From contig NZ_WJBU01000008.1 of the NCBI RefSeq assembly GCF_009646335.1, positions 62,001 to 126,000 on the forward strand: 64,000 bases of DNA, in the 5' to 3' direction. Origin of the DNA: Caenimonas koreensis DSM 17982 (lineage in GTDB: Bacteria; Pseudomonadota; Gammaproteobacteria; Burkholderiales; Burkholderiaceae_C). Numbering within the stretch: the stretch's first letter is position 1; every line of letters begins with the position of its first letter. Below, piece after piece: positions 27,863 through 36,960 of the stretch. The notes below the pieces were generated by a model, which did no database searches, had not been told where the DNA came from, and saw only the letters and a program-made list of their open reading frames with translations. Made by a program: the position numbers and the translations under genes.

Positions 27863-29566
27863 TCATGCCATCGCGATTCGCCTGCCGCCAGCCAGGCCGC
27901 TCGCGACTTCATCGAGCTGGCGCCACACATCAGCGAACGTATTGCCCTCAAGCCCTCGCAGGCGAAACACGATGCGCAAATCAAAATCTGTCAGCGCTGC
28001 AGGCAACTCGGATTGCCTGGACGACCTGCTGAGAATCAGCGTTGCCAGCTCAACCAGCTCCTCCTTCTCGCGGGGGCGCACGCTGATGGCACCGAAGCGC
28101 GTCTTGCTGAGCCGGCCGATCATCCACTCCTGCCCCAGTCGTTCCTGCAACGTTGCTGCAAATCGCACAAGCGCGCGTTCGGTCAGCACGTGGCCGTACT
28201 CTGCGCCAGTGCGGTCCAGCCCCGGCAGCAGGAACAGCATGACGGCGGGATGCCCCTGCCCCGCCGCCTCGCTCAACAGCGCCTGTGAGTAGCTTTGCTC
28301 CAGTCCGGCGTAAGACAGCATGGCTGTGAGTGGATCGCGATCTGCCCTGATCGCAGCACGGCTCATCACATCGCGCCCGTAGCGCGCGCGCAGGAACTGG
28401 GTATGCCGCATCAGCAGCGCGGCTGCGAACAACATCAACGCACTGGTCGCCGCCGACCAGTCCAGTCCGGCATAGAGAGGCAAGCGCAGCCACCCCAGCA
28501 CGGCCGCGCACACAATGGTGATGACCGAGGCGGTCATCCACACCGCATAGCGAGCACCGTTGCGATAGCTCGCGATGCACATCCCCAGCGCCAGCGCGGC
28601 TGCCACACCAGAGGCTGCGATGACGCCGACGCCGCGCCAGTTGCCAGGCAGCAGCGTCGCCTGGACAGTTGCATACGTCAGGGCCAGCGCGGCAGTCACC
28701 GGGCCGGCCAGCTGCAGCAATTGCGTTGCCTCCAGGCGATCGAGCAACTCGCCCACCGTCCATACCGTCAGGCCCGCGAGCACGATGACGCAGAAGGCCT
28801 TGCTTTTGTCGGTGAGCTCGGGCCAGTCCGGCAGGAGCCAGATGGGTGCATAGCCATTGGCGCAGACGACCGTGAGCATCACCCAGACTGAGAACAGCAG
28901 CAGCAACCAGCCCGGCCGCACGCGCAAGGACGCTGCCGAAAGCAGGCAGACCACGCACGTCATCAGGCCCATGCCCGTGACGAATCCGGTGAGGTTCGCC
29001 TGGCGCAGGCGCCCTTCCTGGAAGTCCTTCTCGGTCTTGAGCAAAACCGGCACACGAATCGTGCCGTTGTTACGCAAGACGATGATCACATCGATATCGC
29101 GATCATCGACAGCAATACCGAATGCCGGAAACTGGCCGTAGAAAGGCCACTTCGCAAGCGGCACGGTATCGCCCGCTTCCGCACTGCTCCATGCTCCGCC
29201 AGAAGGACGCGTCCAGAGCTGGACGTGATCAACGCGACTGGTAGGCACCTGCACGAAGAAGATCGACTTGCTGCGCCCGGCGCTCAGTGTCGCGCGGCCA
29301 ATGACTGACATGTCCGGCTCGACCTCAATTGCTTCCTGCGCCTGCGGGCCCGGTGGCTTCACCGCGGTCGCCCCCCACAGCTGGTCGGGATTGATGGCAG
29401 CGCTGGCGGGCAACGCATGCAGACTCAGGGCTGCCGCCAGATTCAACTCGCGAGTTGCCTCCGACAAAGCAACGACGGGCATACTGGATTGAGCCAGGGC
29501 TTCAGGCACCATACCCAGAGCCGAGACCACGCCGATGAGGAACACGATAATGGAGCGAAAGGCCAC
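27863..29566 (-). CDS. 7TM sensor protein with degenerate GGDEF domain
   Basis: Read from GTG 29566, the protein has 567 residues and a signal peptide (AFRSIIVFLIGVVSALGMVP, cut after EALAQ). A 7TMR-DISM extracellular-like domain follows (about 50-180), then seven hydrophobic segments (about 195-395) and a C-terminal domain beginning DPLTAMLSYAGLEQS, the usual start of GGDEF domains. The GGDEF active-site loop itself is replaced by LSKTRFGAI, so diguanylate cyclase activity is unlikely. The GTG is chosen because AGGAG lies five bases upstream and it places the signal peptide at the N-terminus; an ATG at 29620 is in frame but would bury it and overlap trhO. Confidence 0.72.
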   Translation of the reverse strand: MAFRSIIVFLIGVVSALGMVPEALAQSSMPVVALSEATRELNLAAALSLHALPASAAINPDQLWGATAVKPPGPQAQEAIEVEPDMSVIGRATLSAGRSKSIFFVQVPTSRVDHVQLWTRPSGGAWSSAEAGDTVPLAKWPFYGQFPAFGIAVDDRDIDVIIVLRNNGTIRVPVLLKTEKDFQEGRLRQANLTGFVTGMGLMTCVVCLLSAASLRVRPGWLLLLFSVWVMLTVVCANGYAPIWLLPDWPELTDKSKAFCVIVLAGLTVWTVGELLDRLEATQLLQLAGPVTAALALTYATVQATLLPGNWRGVGVIAASGVAAALALGMCIASYRNGARYAVWMTASVITIVCAAVLGWLRLPLYAGLDWSAATSALMLFAAALLMRHTQFLRARYGRDVMSRAAIRADRDPLTAMLSYAGLEQSYSQALLSEAAGQGHPAVMLFLLPGLDRTGAEYGHVLTERALVRFAATLQERLGQEWMIGRLSKTRFGAISVRPREKEELVELATLILSRSSRQSELPAALTDFDLRIVFRLRGLEGNTFADVWRQLDEVASGLAGGRRIAMA

Positions 29567-29607
29567 TGCGGCTCCTGGTGAATCTGACTCGAATCTAGTT
29601 GGTTGCT

Positions 29608-30363
29608 GTGCCCCCATCAAGCGAAAACTCTCCTGTGCTCAATATTGCGGGCTACCGCTTCGTCACGATTGACGATGCGCCCGAGCTGCGCGATCGCCTT
29701 CATGGCCAAGCCCGGCATCATGCACTGCTCGGCACCGTGCTGCTCGCGCAAGAAGGTATCAACTTCTTTCTCGCGGGCGCGGCCGACAGCGTGCGCGCCT
29801 TTCTTGATGAGCTTGGCGCAGACCCGCGTTTCACGGGGCTCGAAGTCAAGGAAAGCTGGTCTGCCAAGGCGCCCTTTCGCAAGCTGCTCGTGAAGGTCAA
29901 GCGCGAGATCATTCGCATGAACCATCCGGCCATCCAGCCCGCCTCTGGCCGCGCGCCGGCGGTCGATGCAACCACCGCCAAGCGCTGGCTCGACCAGGGC
30001 CATGACGACGACGGGCGCGAAGTGGTCACGCTCGACACGCGCAATGCGTTCGAGGTTGATCACGGCACGTTCGAAGGCGCGATCGACTGGCGCATCGACA
30101 AGTTCAGCGAGTTTCCGCAGGCGCTTGACGCCCACAAGGCGCAGCTGGAAGGCAAGACCATCATCAGCTTTTGCACCGGCGGCATTCGCTGCGAGAAAGC
30201 GGCGATCTACATGCGTGAAGCCGGGCTCGACCATGTGTGGCAGCTCGATGGCGGCATCCTGAAATATTTCGAGGAAACCGGCGGCGCACACTTCAAAGGC
30301 AACTGCTTTGTGTTTGACGAGCGCCGCGCGCTCGATGCGGATCTGGCACCGCCTGCGAATTAG
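29608..30363 (+). CDS. trhO: tRNA uridine(34) hydroxylase TrhO (rhodanese family)
   Basis: This ~251-residue protein has an N-terminal ferredoxin-like domain ([33 protein letters not shown]) and a rhodanese domain with the active-site loop [12 protein letters not shown]. That is the layout of TrhO/YceA, which makes 5-hydroxyuridine at the wobble position of tRNAs. No ATG is available at the N-terminus. GTG 29608 is used here; TTG 29599 and GTG 29635 are alternatives. No clear ribosome binding site decides. It is divergent from the 7TM-GGDEF gene, with the two start regions nearly touching. Confidence 0.88.
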   Translation: MPPSSENSPVLNIAGYRFVTIDDAPELRDRLHGQARHHALLGTVLLAQEGINFFLAGAADSVRAFLDELGADPRFTGLEVKESWSAKAPFRKLLVKVKREIIRMNHPAIQPASGRAPAVDATTAKRWLDQGHDDDGREVVTLDTRNAFEVDHGTFEGAIDWRIDKFSEFPQALDAHKAQLEGKTIISFCTGGIRCEKAAIYMREAGLDHVWQLDGGILKYFEETGGAHFKGNCFVFDERRALDADLAPPAN

Positions 30364-30375
30364 GGGCCGTTGAGG

Positions 30376-31074
30376 CTAGTCGTCGCGCAGCACGTGCAGC
30401 ACCTGCGAGCCGAATTCGCGGGAATACAAAATGCCCACGACAACTGCTGTCGCAATAGCAAAGACGAGCGGCGAAAAAATCCACGCCATCGCCGCGAATG
30501 AAAAGTAATAGGCGCGAATACCGTCGTTGAACGTTTCAGCGGCCAGGCCGAGCAGCGTGCCCGCGCGATTGGCATAGTGCTCACGCGCGAATTTGCCTGA
30601 CTCGAATTCGGCGGGCGGCGGCATGGCGCCCAGCACAAGCGAGGCAAAGGTGTACTGCCGCATCGACCACGTGAAGCGAAAGAACGCATTGACGAAAATG
30701 CCCAGCAGCACCAGCACCTTCAGCTCGAAGACGAGCATCGATGTGCGCGTGACGAACGGAATCTCGCGCACGAACTCCGCTGCCTTGTCGGTCGTGCCGA
30801 GTGCGGCCAGCAAACCGCCAATCACGATCATGGTGGCAGAGGCAAAGAACGACGGGCTGCTTGCCAGGCTCTGCGTGATGATGCCGTCGATCATGCGCGG
30901 GTCGCGATAGGTCGCCTGCAGCATCCAGTAGCGGCGATAGCGATTGGTCGTCGCCAGCAACGACGGCCGCTTGCCGCCCCAGTACCTGGCAAACCACGCG
31001 TAGCCCATCCAGGCCGCGAAGAAAAACAGCAGCGCGAGCCAGTCGTACCAGGGAAGGATGGCAAAAACTTGCAT
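30376..31074 (-). CDS. DUF599 family membrane protein
   Basis: This 232-residue protein has four or five hydrophobic helices (about 8-26, 78-95, 115-135 and 188-222) and the DUF599 signatures NRYRRYWMLQ and IVNAFFRFTWSMRQY-like sequence. Members are inner-membrane proteins of unknown function. It converges with trhO, 12 bases apart, and stands alone on its strand. No more can be said from sequence. Confidence 0.85.
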   Translation of the reverse strand: MQVFAILPWYDWLALLFFFAAWMGYAWFARYWGGKRPSLLATTNRYRRYWMLQATYRDPRMIDGIITQSLASSPSFFASATMIVIGGLLAALGTTDKAAEFVREIPFVTRTSMLVFELKVLVLLGIFVNAFFRFTWSMRQYTFASLVLGAMPPPAEFESGKFAREHYANRAGTLLGLAAETFNDGIRAYYFSFAAMAWIFSPLVFAIATAVVVGILYSREFGSQVLHVLRDD

Positions 31075-31111
31075 CGCAGGATGATAGAGAGTCGGCGCGT
31101 GCCCGCCGGCC

Positions 31112-32008
31112 TCAGGACATCGGCTCTGGCGGTATGAACCTCACCGGTGGCAACGGGATGAATTCAGCGTCGCCCGCGACAGCGCCCATGCGCTGCGCCT
31201 CCCAGTCTTCGCTCGCCTGCACGATGCGCTCCTTGCGGCTGGACACGAAGTTCCACCACATGTGGCGCGGCGCATCGAGCGGATCGCCGCCGATCACGAC
31301 GAAGCGCGCGCCTTGCGCGGACTCGATGTGCGCGGGCGCCGCCGTGTCGAGCACGCCCAACGCGCGCAGCGGCAACGCTTGCCCGTCAACGGCGACTTCG
31401 CCTTCAACAACATAGATCGCCATCTCGGGCACCAGCGGCGGCAGTTCAAGCCGGCCGCCCGCTGCAAGCGCTACATCCAGATAGAGCGTGCGCGAAAACG
31501 CCTTGACGGGCGACACGGCGCCAAACGCTTCTCCGACCATCACACGAATGCGTGCGGTGGCAAGTTCAACTTCAGGAATGTCTGCCGCAGGCGTGTGGGT
31601 GAACGACGGCTCGATCTCTTCGTATTCGACGGGCAGTGCCGTCCAGAGTTGCAGGCCGTGGTTCACGAATGATTTGCCCCGCAGGTCGTCGGGCTTGCGC
31701 TCGGAATGCACGATCCCGCGGCCCGACGTCATCCAGTTGATCGCGCCGGGCTCGATGCGCTGCTCGCTGCCCAGGCTGTCGCGATGCATCATCGCGCCCT
31801 CGAACAGATACGTGACTGTCGCCAGGCCGATATGCGGATGCGGCCGCACATCGTGATTGGCTTCGGGCCGCTCAGTGACCGGCCCGAAGTGATCGAAGAA
31901 GATGAAAGGCCCGACGCTGCGCTGCCTGGCTGCTGGCAGCACGCGCCGGACGACAAACCCGCCGCCCAGGTCTTTTTCATGGCCGGCGAGTTGGAGCGAT
32001 AGCGTCAT
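31112..32008 (-). CDS. Pirin family protein (first copy)
   Basis: This 298-residue bicupin protein has the pirin N-terminal metal-binding motif (FFDHFGP, then DVRPHPHIGLATVTYLFEG, MHRDSLGSEQ and GRGIVHSE). The pirin C-terminal domain begins near 180. Pirins bind iron and some act as quercetinases or redox sensors. The ATG at 32008 overlaps the doxX stop by four bases, so translation is coupled. An in-frame extension upstream to 32731 lies over doxX and is rejected. It is the last gene of the pirin-doxX-pirin set. Confidence 0.88.
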   Translation of the reverse strand: MTLSLQLAGHEKDLGGGFVVRRVLPAARQRSVGPFIFFDHFGPVTERPEANHDVRPHPHIGLATVTYLFEGAMMHRDSLGSEQRIEPGAINWMTSGRGIVHSERKPDDLRGKSFVNHGLQLWTALPVEYEEIEPSFTHTPAADIPEVELATARIRVMVGEAFGAVSPVKAFSRTLYLDVALAAGGRLELPPLVPEMAIYVVEGEVAVDGQALPLRALGVLDTAAPAHIESAQGARFVVIGGDPLDAPRHMWWNFVSSRKERIVQASEDWEAQRMGAVAGDAEFIPLPPVRFIPPEPMS

Positions 32009-32463
32009 GCCGCCATTGTCGCTCGACGCGCGCCGGTGCCGCGCATGCCGTCCAGGCTCCAGCCGCCGGCGCCGAATGTGGCGATCGCCAGCAGGCCACC
32101 CACCACCGCGATGTTCTTGAAGAACGCCTGCTGCTGCATCATCACCTGCGCTGCATCGGCGGACCAGTAAGCGTGGAAGATCGGCGTGATCACCGCGACA
32201 AAGATTGCGAGGCCCAGTGCGGCCCAGCGCGCCTGCCAGCCGACCAGCAGCAGCAGGCCCAGCCCCAGTTCGGCCACGATGGCAATCGCTGCGCAGACTT
32301 CCGGCAGCGGCACACCCATCGACTGGATGTAACCCACCAGGCCCGAGAAGCCGGCGATCTTGCCCCAGCCGGCGGGCACAAACAGCAGCGCAATGAGCGC
32401 GCGGCCAATGAGTGCAAACAGGTCCTGCACGGGCGGTTTGGAGAGCGGGTGGGTGGTGTTCAT
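32005..32463 (-). CDS. DoxX family membrane protein
   Basis: This 152-residue protein has four membrane helices and the DoxX pattern (ALIGRALIALLFVPAGWGKIAGF and later GLGLLLLVGWQARWAALGLAIFVAVITPIFHAYW). DoxX proteins are small quinone-related or stress-linked membrane proteins; their exact reaction here is unknown. It sits between two pirin genes, 50 bases after one and overlapping the other. This set is often found under a LysR regulator. TCAAAGGGAATTTTTC before the ATG on the minus strand holds the AAGGGA ribosome binding site. Confidence 0.87.
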   Translation of the reverse strand: MNTTHPLSKPPVQDLFALIGRALIALLFVPAGWGKIAGFSGLVGYIQSMGVPLPEVCAAIAIVAELGLGLLLLVGWQARWAALGLAIFVAVITPIFHAYWSADAAQVMMQQQAFFKNIAVVGGLLAIATFGAGGWSLDGMRGTGARRATMAA

Positions 32464-32513
32464 GAAAAATTCCCTTTGAGGTTGGTGAAGAAAAAAACAG
32501 GTGGCAGAACTGA

Positions 32514-33215
32514 TCAGGCTTCCAGGTCGAAGACCAGCACTTCTGCCTTCTGGCCGTTGGACAGCGCAATGCGCGTTTCGTTCTGGAGCATGGCGGCGTC
32601 ACCGGCGCTGAGCTTCTGGCCATTGACTTGCAGCTCGCCCTTGACAAGGTGCACGTAGCCCTTGCGGCCCTCGGCAATTGCCAGCTCGGCATGTTCGCCA
32701 CCATCGAAGAGCCCGGCATACAGGCGCGCATTGGCGTGGATGAGCACCGAGCCTTCAGCGCTGTCGGGCGAGGCGACCAGGCGCAGCTTGCCGCGCTTGT
32801 CGCTCTCGGGGAACGACTTCTGCTCGTAGCTGGCAGGAATGCCTGTGACGTTCGGCATGATCCAGATCTGCAGGAAGTGCGTCACCTGGTTGTCGGCGTG
32901 GTTGAACTCGCTGTGCTGCACGCCCGTGCCGGCGCTCATGCGCTGCACATCGCCAGGCGGGATGCCCTTGACGTTGCCAATCGTGTCCTTGTGCGCCAGA
33001 TTGCCTTCGAGCACGTAGCTGATGATCTCCATGTCGCGGTGGCCGTGCGTGCCAAAGCCGGTGCCCGGCGCGATGCGGTCTTCATTGATCACGCGCAGGT
33101 TGCCCCAGCCCATGTGCTTGGGGTCGTAGTAGTTGGCGAACGAAAAGCTGTGGAACGACTTGAGCCAGCCATGATCGGCAAAACCGCGATCGTTCGATTT
33201 GCGAAGTGTGAGCAT
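32514..33215 (-). CDS. Pirin family protein (second copy, quercetinase-like)
   Basis: This 233-residue protein, starting MLTLRKSNDRGFADHGWLKSFHSFSFANYYDP, is of the short YhhW-type pirin group. The metal ligands are in GTGFGTHGHRDMEIISYVLEG and GTGVQHSEFNH. E. coli YhhW shows quercetin 2,3-dioxygenase activity. ATG 33215 is preceded on the minus strand by AAGGAACC, which decides it over the ATG at 33299. It is the first gene of the pirin-doxX-pirin operon, and its promoter faces the divergent LysR gene. Confidence 0.9.
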   Translation of the reverse strand: MLTLRKSNDRGFADHGWLKSFHSFSFANYYDPKHMGWGNLRVINEDRIAPGTGFGTHGHRDMEIISYVLEGNLAHKDTIGNVKGIPPGDVQRMSAGTGVQHSEFNHADNQVTHFLQIWIMPNVTGIPASYEQKSFPESDKRGKLRLVASPDSAEGSVLIHANARLYAGLFDGGEHAELAIAEGRKGYVHLVKGELQVNGQKLSAGDAAMLQNETRIALSNGQKAEVLVFDLEA

Positions 33216-33298
33216 GGCGGGGTTCCTTTCGTCTCTGTGAAGCACCCACTGTAGGTGCGCGCTGGCACGCCGTGTGTCACCCGGCTTTGATGGCATCA

Positions 33299-33313
33299 TT
33301 CAAAAAATCTGAA
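33299..33313. promoter_or_regulatory. Possible LysR-type binding site
   Basis: TTCA (33299-33302) and TGAA (33310-33313) form an inverted repeat of the T-N11-A type between the divergent LysR and pirin genes. The match is short and could be chance. Confidence 0.3.
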
Positions 33314-33328
33314 CGCGCCAACCCATCC

Positions 33329-34264
33329 ATGCAAAAAGCCAGAGAAGCCCTCACGCCCGACGCGCTCGCGTTGCTGCAAGCCGTTGCGCAAGCGGGCAGC
33401 TTTGCATCGGCCGCACGCGAACTCGGGCTTGTTCCCAGCGCCGTGACTTATCGCATCCGGCAGATTGAAGACGCGCTGGATGTGCTGCTCTTCGATCGAA
33501 GTTCGCGGCAGGCCCGCCTGACGGACGCCGGCATTGAGCTGCTGCGTGAAGGCGGCCGCCTGTTGCAGGAGATGGACGCTGTCGCCAATCGCGTCAAACG
33601 CGTGGCGACAGGGTGGGAGTCGCAGTTGACGATCGCAGTGGACACCGTGATTTCGTGCTCGACGATGATGGAACTCGTCCAGACGTTCTTCGGGCTCGCC
33701 CCCACCACACGCGTGCGGCTGCGCGACGAATCACTCTCCGGCACGCTGGAAGCCGTGACGACCGGCGGCGCCGATCTGGCCATCGGCATTCCTGTCGAGC
33801 CGGGCAATGCGCTGGGCGTTCAAACCGCCGTGCTCGGTGAATTGCCTTTCGTCTTGTGTGTTGCGCCGCACCATCCACTGGCGGCCATGAGCGATCCGCT
33901 GTCTGATGAGTTGCTGCTCAAGCATCGCGCCATCGCCGTGGCTGACTCGGTCAAGCAAGGCACTGCCGTGACGTTTGGCCTGCTCGCCGGACAGGATGTG
34001 CTCACGGTGCCGACGATGGCTGCCAAGCTCGACGCGCAGTTGCGCGGGCTCGGTGTCGGCTTTGTTCCCGAGCCGATGGCGCGCGCGCATGTGGAACGCG
34101 GCACGCTGGTCGTCAAGCAGGTCGTGCGCAGCGAACGCATTCCACGTATGAGTTACGCCTGGCGCACCACGCCGCCGCCTGGCCGCGGGCTGCAATGGTG
34201 GCTGCGGCAGCTGGAAAGCCCGGCCACGCGCCGCGCACTGCTCGAAAGACATGCGCACGCCTGA
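33329..34264 (+). CDS. LysR family transcriptional regulator
   Basis: This 311-residue protein has the LysR HTH (ALLQAVAQAGSFASAARELGLVPSAVTYRIRQIEDALDVLLFDR, about 14-58) and the substrate-binding effector domain. ATG 33329 gives MQKAREALTPDALALL; ATG 33290 is an alternative. It is divergent from the pirin-doxX-pirin operon, so it probably controls that operon. A short inverted repeat TTCA-N7-TGAA (33299-33313) with the LysR T-N11-A pattern lies just upstream of this start. Confidence 0.88.
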   Translation: MQKAREALTPDALALLQAVAQAGSFASAARELGLVPSAVTYRIRQIEDALDVLLFDRSSRQARLTDAGIELLREGGRLLQEMDAVANRVKRVATGWESQLTIAVDTVISCSTMMELVQTFFGLAPTTRVRLRDESLSGTLEAVTTGGADLAIGIPVEPGNALGVQTAVLGELPFVLCVAPHHPLAAMSDPLSDELLLKHRAIAVADSVKQGTAVTFGLLAGQDVLTVPTMAAKLDAQLRGLGVGFVPEPMARAHVERGTLVVKQVVRSERIPRMSYAWRTTPPPGRGLQWWLRQLESPATRRALLERHAHA

Positions 34265-34276
34265 TCGTGGTGCACA

Positions 34277-35332
34277 ATGACCCGCATGATGGGAAAGAGG
34301 AACATCGCCGTTATCGGCGCCGGCATCGCGGGTCTCGCGTGTGCCCGCACGCTCATGCAGGGCGGGCACAACGTCACTGTCTTCGAACGCAGCACACACG
34401 TGGGGGGTCGCGTCGCCAGTCGCGAGACACCCTTCGGCAGTTTCGATCACGGCGCGCAGTACTTCACGATTCGCGATCCCCGTTTTGAGCAAGCGATTGC
34501 CACAACGCGTGGCTCTTGCAAACCGTGGAGCGCCAATGCCGTGCGCGTGCTCGACCCGCATGGCCGCGTCGCGGAAGCCGCGCTGCCCACGCGTGAGGCG
34601 CATTGGGTGGGCGTGCCCTCCATGAGGTCGCTGCCCGAACGTTGGGCCGAGCCGCTGGCCGCTGCCGACCGGCTTGTCTTGCAGACGCGCGTGACGCGCA
34701 TCGAGCGCGATGCGATTGATGCCAAGCGCTGGCAATTGCAGACGAGCGGCCCGGAAGATTCGGTGCATGTGTATTCCGGCTTCGACCACGTGCTGGTGGC
34801 AACGCACCATGCGGTGACGAGCGCCATCCTCTTGGAGTCAAAGGCCACTGCACTGCTGCAGCAAATTTCGGGCGTCGAAGTCTCGCCCTGCTGGACGCTG
34901 ATGCTGACCTTCCCGCAGGCGATGCAGGCAACGCTCGGCCACCTCGGCCCGCAGTGGAATGCGGCGCTCAGCACGCACCACCGCGTGGCCTGGCTCGCGC
35001 GCGAATCGTCCAAGCCGGGCCGCGCCCCCATCGAGCGCTGGACAGTGCAGGCCAGTGCCACATGGTCTGAAGAACACCTCGAAGATGACGCACCGCGCGT
35101 GCAGGCCAAGCTGCTGAAGGCGTTTGCGGAAATCACCGGCATCCTGACCGAGCCTGACGACGCACACGTGCACCGCTGGCGCTGGGCCAAGACACGCACA
35201 CCACTGGGCCGCAGCCACCTGTGGGACCGCAAGAGCGGCATTGGCGTGTGCGGCGACTGGTGCCTGGGCCACCGCGTTGAAGACGCATTCGTCTCTGGCC
35301 TGGAACTCGCGCTGCACGTCCACAAGGGCTGA
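34277..35332 (+). CDS. FAD-dependent amine oxidase/renalase-like protein
   Basis: This 351-residue protein has an N-terminal dinucleotide-binding fold (IAVIGAGIAGLACARTLMQGGHNVTVFERSTHVGGR, about 9-45). A further motif SFDHGAQYFTIRD and a C-terminal FAD motif (GVCGDWCLGHRVEDAFVSGLELA) are typical of the renalase-like group. The substrate is unknown. It lies 12 bases after the LysR gene and three before gluQ, so it may be co-transcribed with them. The MTRMMGKRN start could also be ATG 34286 or 34289. Confidence 0.82.
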   Translation: MTRMMGKRNIAVIGAGIAGLACARTLMQGGHNVTVFERSTHVGGRVASRETPFGSFDHGAQYFTIRDPRFEQAIATTRGSCKPWSANAVRVLDPHGRVAEAALPTREAHWVGVPSMRSLPERWAEPLAAADRLVLQTRVTRIERDAIDAKRWQLQTSGPEDSVHVYSGFDHVLVATHHAVTSAILLESKATALLQQISGVEVSPCWTLMLTFPQAMQATLGHLGPQWNAALSTHHRVAWLARESSKPGRAPIERWTVQASATWSEEHLEDDAPRVQAKLLKAFAEITGILTEPDDAHVHRWRWAKTRTPLGRSHLWDRKSGIGVCGDWCLGHRVEDAFVSGLELALHVHKG

Positions 35333-35335
35333 CGC

Positions 35336-36217
35336 GTGAGCGGCCGGCGTTACGTCGGCCGGTTCGCGCCCTCGCCAACCGGCCCCCTTCATGCGGGCTC
35401 GATGGTGGCCGCGCTGGCCAGCTGGCTCGATGCCCGCGCCAGCAATGGCCTGTGGCTCGTGCGTATCGAAGATGTCGATACGCCGCGCTGTACACCGCAT
35501 GCGGCAGCAACAATTCTTCGCCAGTTGTCAGACTGCTCGCTCGTGGCCGACGAACCACCGCTGTGGCAGTCGCAGCGCGGGCATCTCTATCAACACGCGC
35601 TGGACCAACTGGTTGCCGGGCACCGCGCCTACCCATGCAGCTGCTCGCGCAAGGATATCGAGCTGGCACTGGTCGCCATGGGCCGCACACGCGAGCGCAA
35701 CACCGAATTGATCTACCCCGGCACCTGCCGCGACGGCCTGCACGGCAAGCCCGCACGCGCGTGGCGTTTTCGATGCGATGGTGGCGTGGTGCACTGGCTC
35801 GACAGGCGCATGGGCGCGCAATGGCAGGACGTCGCGCAAGACGTGGGCGACTTCGTGCTCAAGCGTGCGGACGGCCTGTGGGCTTACCAGCTCGCCGTGG
35901 TCGTTGATGATGCGGACCAAGGTGTCACGCACGTGGTGCGCGGTGAAGACCTGGCGGACAACACGGCGCGGCAAATCCAGTTGCAGCAAGCGCTCGGCCT
36001 GCCATTGCCCTCGTACCTGCACACACCGCTTGTGCTGGGCGACAACGGCGAGAAGCTGTCCAAACAGAACGGCGCACAGGCCATCGACACGTCTGATCCG
36101 TTGCGCGTGCTCAATGCTGCTGCGCGTGTCCTGGGCTTGAATCCGCACGCGGGTCAGGCTGCCGATGCGTTGCTCGCGTGGACCGCCCAGTGGCGACTTT
36201 TACAATCGACGGTGTGA
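35336..36217 (+). CDS. gluQ: Glutamyl-Q tRNA(Asp) synthetase
   Basis: This 293-residue truncated GluRS paralogue keeps the catalytic domain but lacks the anticodon-binding one. The class I HIGH-like motif is [12 protein letters not shown] (11-22), the KMSKS-like motif is GEKLSKQNG, and the zinc cysteines are in CSCSRKDI and GTCRDG. It attaches glutamate to queuosine in tRNA-Asp. The start is GTG 35336, three bases after the previous gene. The stop overlaps the GTG start of trmB. Confidence 0.92.
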   Translation: MSGRRYVGRFAPSPTGPLHAGSMVAALASWLDARASNGLWLVRIEDVDTPRCTPHAAATILRQLSDCSLVADEPPLWQSQRGHLYQHALDQLVAGHRAYPCSCSRKDIELALVAMGRTRERNTELIYPGTCRDGLHGKPARAWRFRCDGGVVHWLDRRMGAQWQDVAQDVGDFVLKRADGLWAYQLAVVVDDADQGVTHVVRGEDLADNTARQIQLQQALGLPLPSYLHTPLVLGDNGEKLSKQNGAQAIDTSDPLRVLNAAARVLGLNPHAGQAADALLAWTAQWRLLQSTV

Positions 36218-36960
36218 CAGAAGACAGCAACACCCCCGCGGCGCCTGCAGGCGTCGCCCATCCCCGATCAATCCGCAGCTTTGTGACGCGCGTGGGCCGC
36301 GTCACCACCGGCCAATCACGCGCGCTCGAAGAACTCGGGCCGAAGTTTCTTGTGCCCTACAAGGCAGAGCTGCTCGACCTCGCCAGCACCTTCGGGCGCG
36401 AGGCGCCGACGATCCTCGAAATCGGCTTTGGCATGGGCGAGGCCACCGCGCACATCGCAGGCCTGATGCCCGAGAAAAACTTTCTGTGCTGCGAGGTGCA
36501 CTTGCCCGGTGTGGGCGCGCTGCTCAAGCGCATTGGCGAGCAGGGGCTGACGAACATCCGCATCATTCAGCACGACGCCGTCGAGGTGCTCGACCACATG
36601 TTGGCCCCCGCTGTGCTGGCGGGCGTGCATGTGTTCTTCCCTGACCCGTGGCACAAGGCGCGCCATAACAAACGCCGCCTGTTGCAGCCGCCGCTGGTGG
36701 CGAACCTGGCGCGGCATTTGATGCCGGGCGGCTACCTGCATTGCGCCACCGACTGGCAGCCTTATGCCGAGCAAATGCTCGAAGTGCTGGGCGCTGAGCC
36801 AGCACTTGAGAACACGGCGTCAGGCTATGCCGCCAAGCCCGACTACCGCCCGCTCACCAAGTTTGAAAATCGCGGGCTGAAGTTGGGGCACGGCGTGTGG
36901 GACGTGGTGTTCCAGCGGCAGACCGCTAGACAATCTCTCGCGCAGAAATCTGGTACTTGA
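36214..36960 (+). CDS. trmB: tRNA (guanine-N7)-methyltransferase TrmB
   Basis: This ~248-residue SAM enzyme makes m7G46 in tRNA. Motifs are [16 protein letters not shown] (SAM binding), [15 protein letters not shown] (the catalytic FPDPWxKxRHxKRR) and [11 protein letters not shown] 36214 overlaps the gluQ stop (GTGA); GTG 36178 is an upstream alternative. The 3' end overlaps the 3' end of the convergent transglutaminase-like gene by 35 bases. Both frames look genuine there, since TrmB can vary at its tail. Confidence 0.94.
   Translation: MTEDSNTPAAPAGVAHPRSIRSFVTRVGRVTTGQSRALEELGPKFLVPYKAELLDLASTFGREAPTILEIGFGMGEATAHIAGLMPEKNFLCCEVHLPGVGALLKRIGEQGLTNIRIIQHDAVEVLDHMLAPAVLAGVHVFFPDPWHKARHNKRRLLQPPLVANLARHLMPGGYLHCATDWQPYAEQMLEVLGAEPALENTASGYAAKPDYRPLTKFENRGLKLGHGVWDVVFQRQTARQSLAQKSGT

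Noticed and set aside
26042-28288. 748-codon open frame on the plus strand opposite dnaE
   Set aside because: It is a shadow of the GC-rich third positions of dnaE and the 7TM gene, with no domain or ribosome binding site.
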